Below, in pieces: positions 62,902-64,000 of a DNA stretch of 64,000 nucleotides. This stretch comes from Parafilimonas terrae. Lineage in GTDB: Bacteria; Bacteroidota; Bacteroidia; Chitinophagales; Chitinophagaceae. Each line of letters begins with the position of its first letter. Position 1 is the first letter of the stretch. The notes under the pieces are model-generated. The model saw only the letters and a list, made by a program, of their open reading frames with translations. It was not told where the DNA came from and did not search any database. Location of the stretch: the NCBI RefSeq assembly GCF_900115755.1, contig NZ_FOXQ01000002.1:1-64000 (forward strand). Direction: 5' to 3'. Both the position numbers and the translations under genes were made by a program.

Positions 62902-64000
62902 TTGTTATACCTGGAAGATAAAAGATCGCTGTTAAATAAAGGTATTGTTCATTTATTACAGGTGAAAGATTCAGATATAAGGCTAATGAATCTTTACCAG
63001 TGCCGCCATGCCATAGATAATTCCATACATATCGGCGGCGCTTCATCTGCCACCATTCCTATGGTAAGCCTTTTTTATGGCGGCATCATCAATGTTAATG
63101 TGGAGGAACCGGCAGCGCCCGGCCAGGATATGTTTGTGTTGAGCAAAGGCCATGCCGTTGCTACCCTTGCATCCATTTATGCTGATCTTGGGTATTTTGA
63201 TCGTTCTGTATTAAAAAATTCCCGCTCTGTCTCCAGCATATTAAATGGCCATCCCGGCCCGTTATTGCCAGGCGTGCATGTGGCCACAGGCCCGATGGGA
63301 CAGGGCGTTGGTGTTGCGCAGGGTTTTGCCATAGCAGGTCAGCGTGCACCACAGTTCGATGTATATGCGGTTGCCGGCGATGGTGAATTGCAGGAAGGCC
63401 CTGTTTGGGAAAGCATCATGTTTGCAGGCTATAAACGCCTCGAAAACTTATGTGTGCTGGTTGACAACAATGGCGGCCAGCTTGATATTGTAACCACGCT
63501 GCATTTTCCATACAATAGTTTATCCGGCAGCTTCAGCAGTTTTGGATGGAACGTGATAGAAGTGGATGCCACAAAATACCATACTGTTCATAATGCTTTG
63601 CTTGAATTTAAATACGGCCAGCGCGATGGAAGGCCAACAGTTATAATATGCAAGACAACGAAAGGGCATGGCGGGCTTTCCGATTATATGAACACACACA
63701 AGGCCACCATCTCCAATGCTATTTTAGACCAGGAAGATGCACTGCAACTTCAGCAGCGTGGTGCAAGGGAAAAAGATTTCTTTACATTCTTCAACCAGCT
63801 TGAGGGTAAAGAATATGCTGACGTGAAAAATGCTATTTTAAAACATGCTGAAATAATGGGTTTCAAAATTGATGGCGAAACTATTCAGCAAATAAAAACT
63901 GCCGTTAAAACAAAGAAAGCTCCTGTACGAAATAAAAAGATCAATTATTCAGAACCGGCATTACCCAAACTTGAAGTTGGCAAACCTTACAGCGCGCATA
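62902..64000 (+). CDS. Transketolase (N-terminal part, runs off the window)
   Basis: From a possible TTG start at 62902, or a GTG at 62962, or the ATG at 62986, the frame stays open to the window edge. Thiamine diphosphate-binding signatures are DMFVLSKGHAVATLASIYAD, GPMGQGVGVAQGFAIAG and VAGDGELQEGPVWESIMFAG, followed by VDNNGGQLD. It transfers two-carbon units between sugars. The start codon is uncertain because no good RBS is visible and the frame is open back to the SDR stop. Pairing with an SDR and MmsA suggests a dedicated pentose or polyol route. Confidence 0.85.
   Translation, partial: MLYLEDKRSLLNKGIVHLLQVKDSDIRLMNLYQCRHAIDNSIHIGGASSATIPMVSLFYGGIINVNVEEPAAPGQDMFVLSKGHAVATLASIYADLGYFDRSVLKNSRSVSSILNGHPGPLLPGVHVATGPMGQGVGVAQGFAIAGQRAPQFDVYAVAGDGELQEGPVWESIMFAGYKRLENLCVLVDNNGGQLDIVTTLHFPYNSLSGSFSSFGWNVIEVDATKYHTVHNALLEFKYGQRDGRPTVIICKTTKGHGGLSDYMNTHKATISNAILDQEDALQLQQRGAREKDFFTFFNQLEGKEYADVKNAILKHAEIMGFKIDGETIQQIKTAVKTKKAPVRNKKINYSEPALPKLEVGKPYSAH

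Noticed and set aside
1-64000. CRISPR array
   Set aside because: No regularly spaced direct repeats of 24-40 bp were seen and no Cas-like genes occur in the window.

Overview
The window looks like a genome fragment from a low-GC Bacteroidota bacterium, most likely close to Chitinophagaceae. Supporting signs are Bacteroidota-type Rhs C-termini (GMQMP ... YRYGFNGKE), a MobC/MobA/TraG mobilization trio, a PRTRC cassette, a fused CusA-CusC efflux pump and the general lack of Shine-Dalgarno sequences. No taxon could be confirmed without a search.

Layout. 1-4.1 kb is a graveyard of Rhs debris. Two Rhs C-terminal 'tips', each with a different toxin-like end and a small immunity-like gene, are joined head to head at a nearly perfect 45-bp palindrome. 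4.1-33.4 kb is accessory DNA: a tyrosine recombinase, a broken REP-associated transposase, a primase-like Toprim protein, an oriT-like hairpin cluster followed by mobC-mobA-traG, a cargo block of minus-strand unknown genes including a two-gene nuclease-like unit (13.3-15.5 kb), then an ssb/DUF932/PRTRC block (16.0-22.4 kb). Next comes a defence island (22.7-29.4 kb). It holds a type III-like CBASS operon of TRIP13-type ATPase, a possible second HORMA, a HORMA protein, a CD-NTase and a Cap4-type nuclease-SAVED effector. The operon is closed by a LexA-like self-cleaving repressor gene and followed by a possible nuclease gene and a truncated TrlF-type remnant. A folE/flavin reductase/LLM-oxidoreductase cargo follows. 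The accessory region probably ends at 33.39-33.45 kb, where the 3' end of a tRNA-Ser gene plus its own terminator remains as an attachment-site scar.

33.5-56 kb reads as chromosomal: a decayed flavodoxin gene (one in-frame stop), a truncated P-loop kinase, two universal stress proteins, PEP synthase, DUF1003, a membrane hydrolase, a phospholipase D-like synthase, a metal-efflux CusA-CusC/CusB system, a P-type cation ATPase, and a GH3 beta-glucosidase broken by two frameshifts. A 130-bp MITE-like repeat lies at 35.9-36.05 kb.

56-64 kb holds an AraC regulator, an ECF-like sigma factor and a co-oriented catabolic cluster (DMT-like membrane protein, sugar isomerase/epimerase, methylmalonate-semialdehyde dehydrogenase, cyclase-family hydrolase, zinc alcohol dehydrogenase, SDR, transketolase running off the end). 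It probably degrades a polyol or sugar acid.

The most interesting system is the CBASS operon. It combines HORMA/TRIP13 control with a Cap4 effector, an S24 repressor with a Cys-Gly cleavage site, and a palindrome that overlaps the putative -7 box just upstream of the first start codon.
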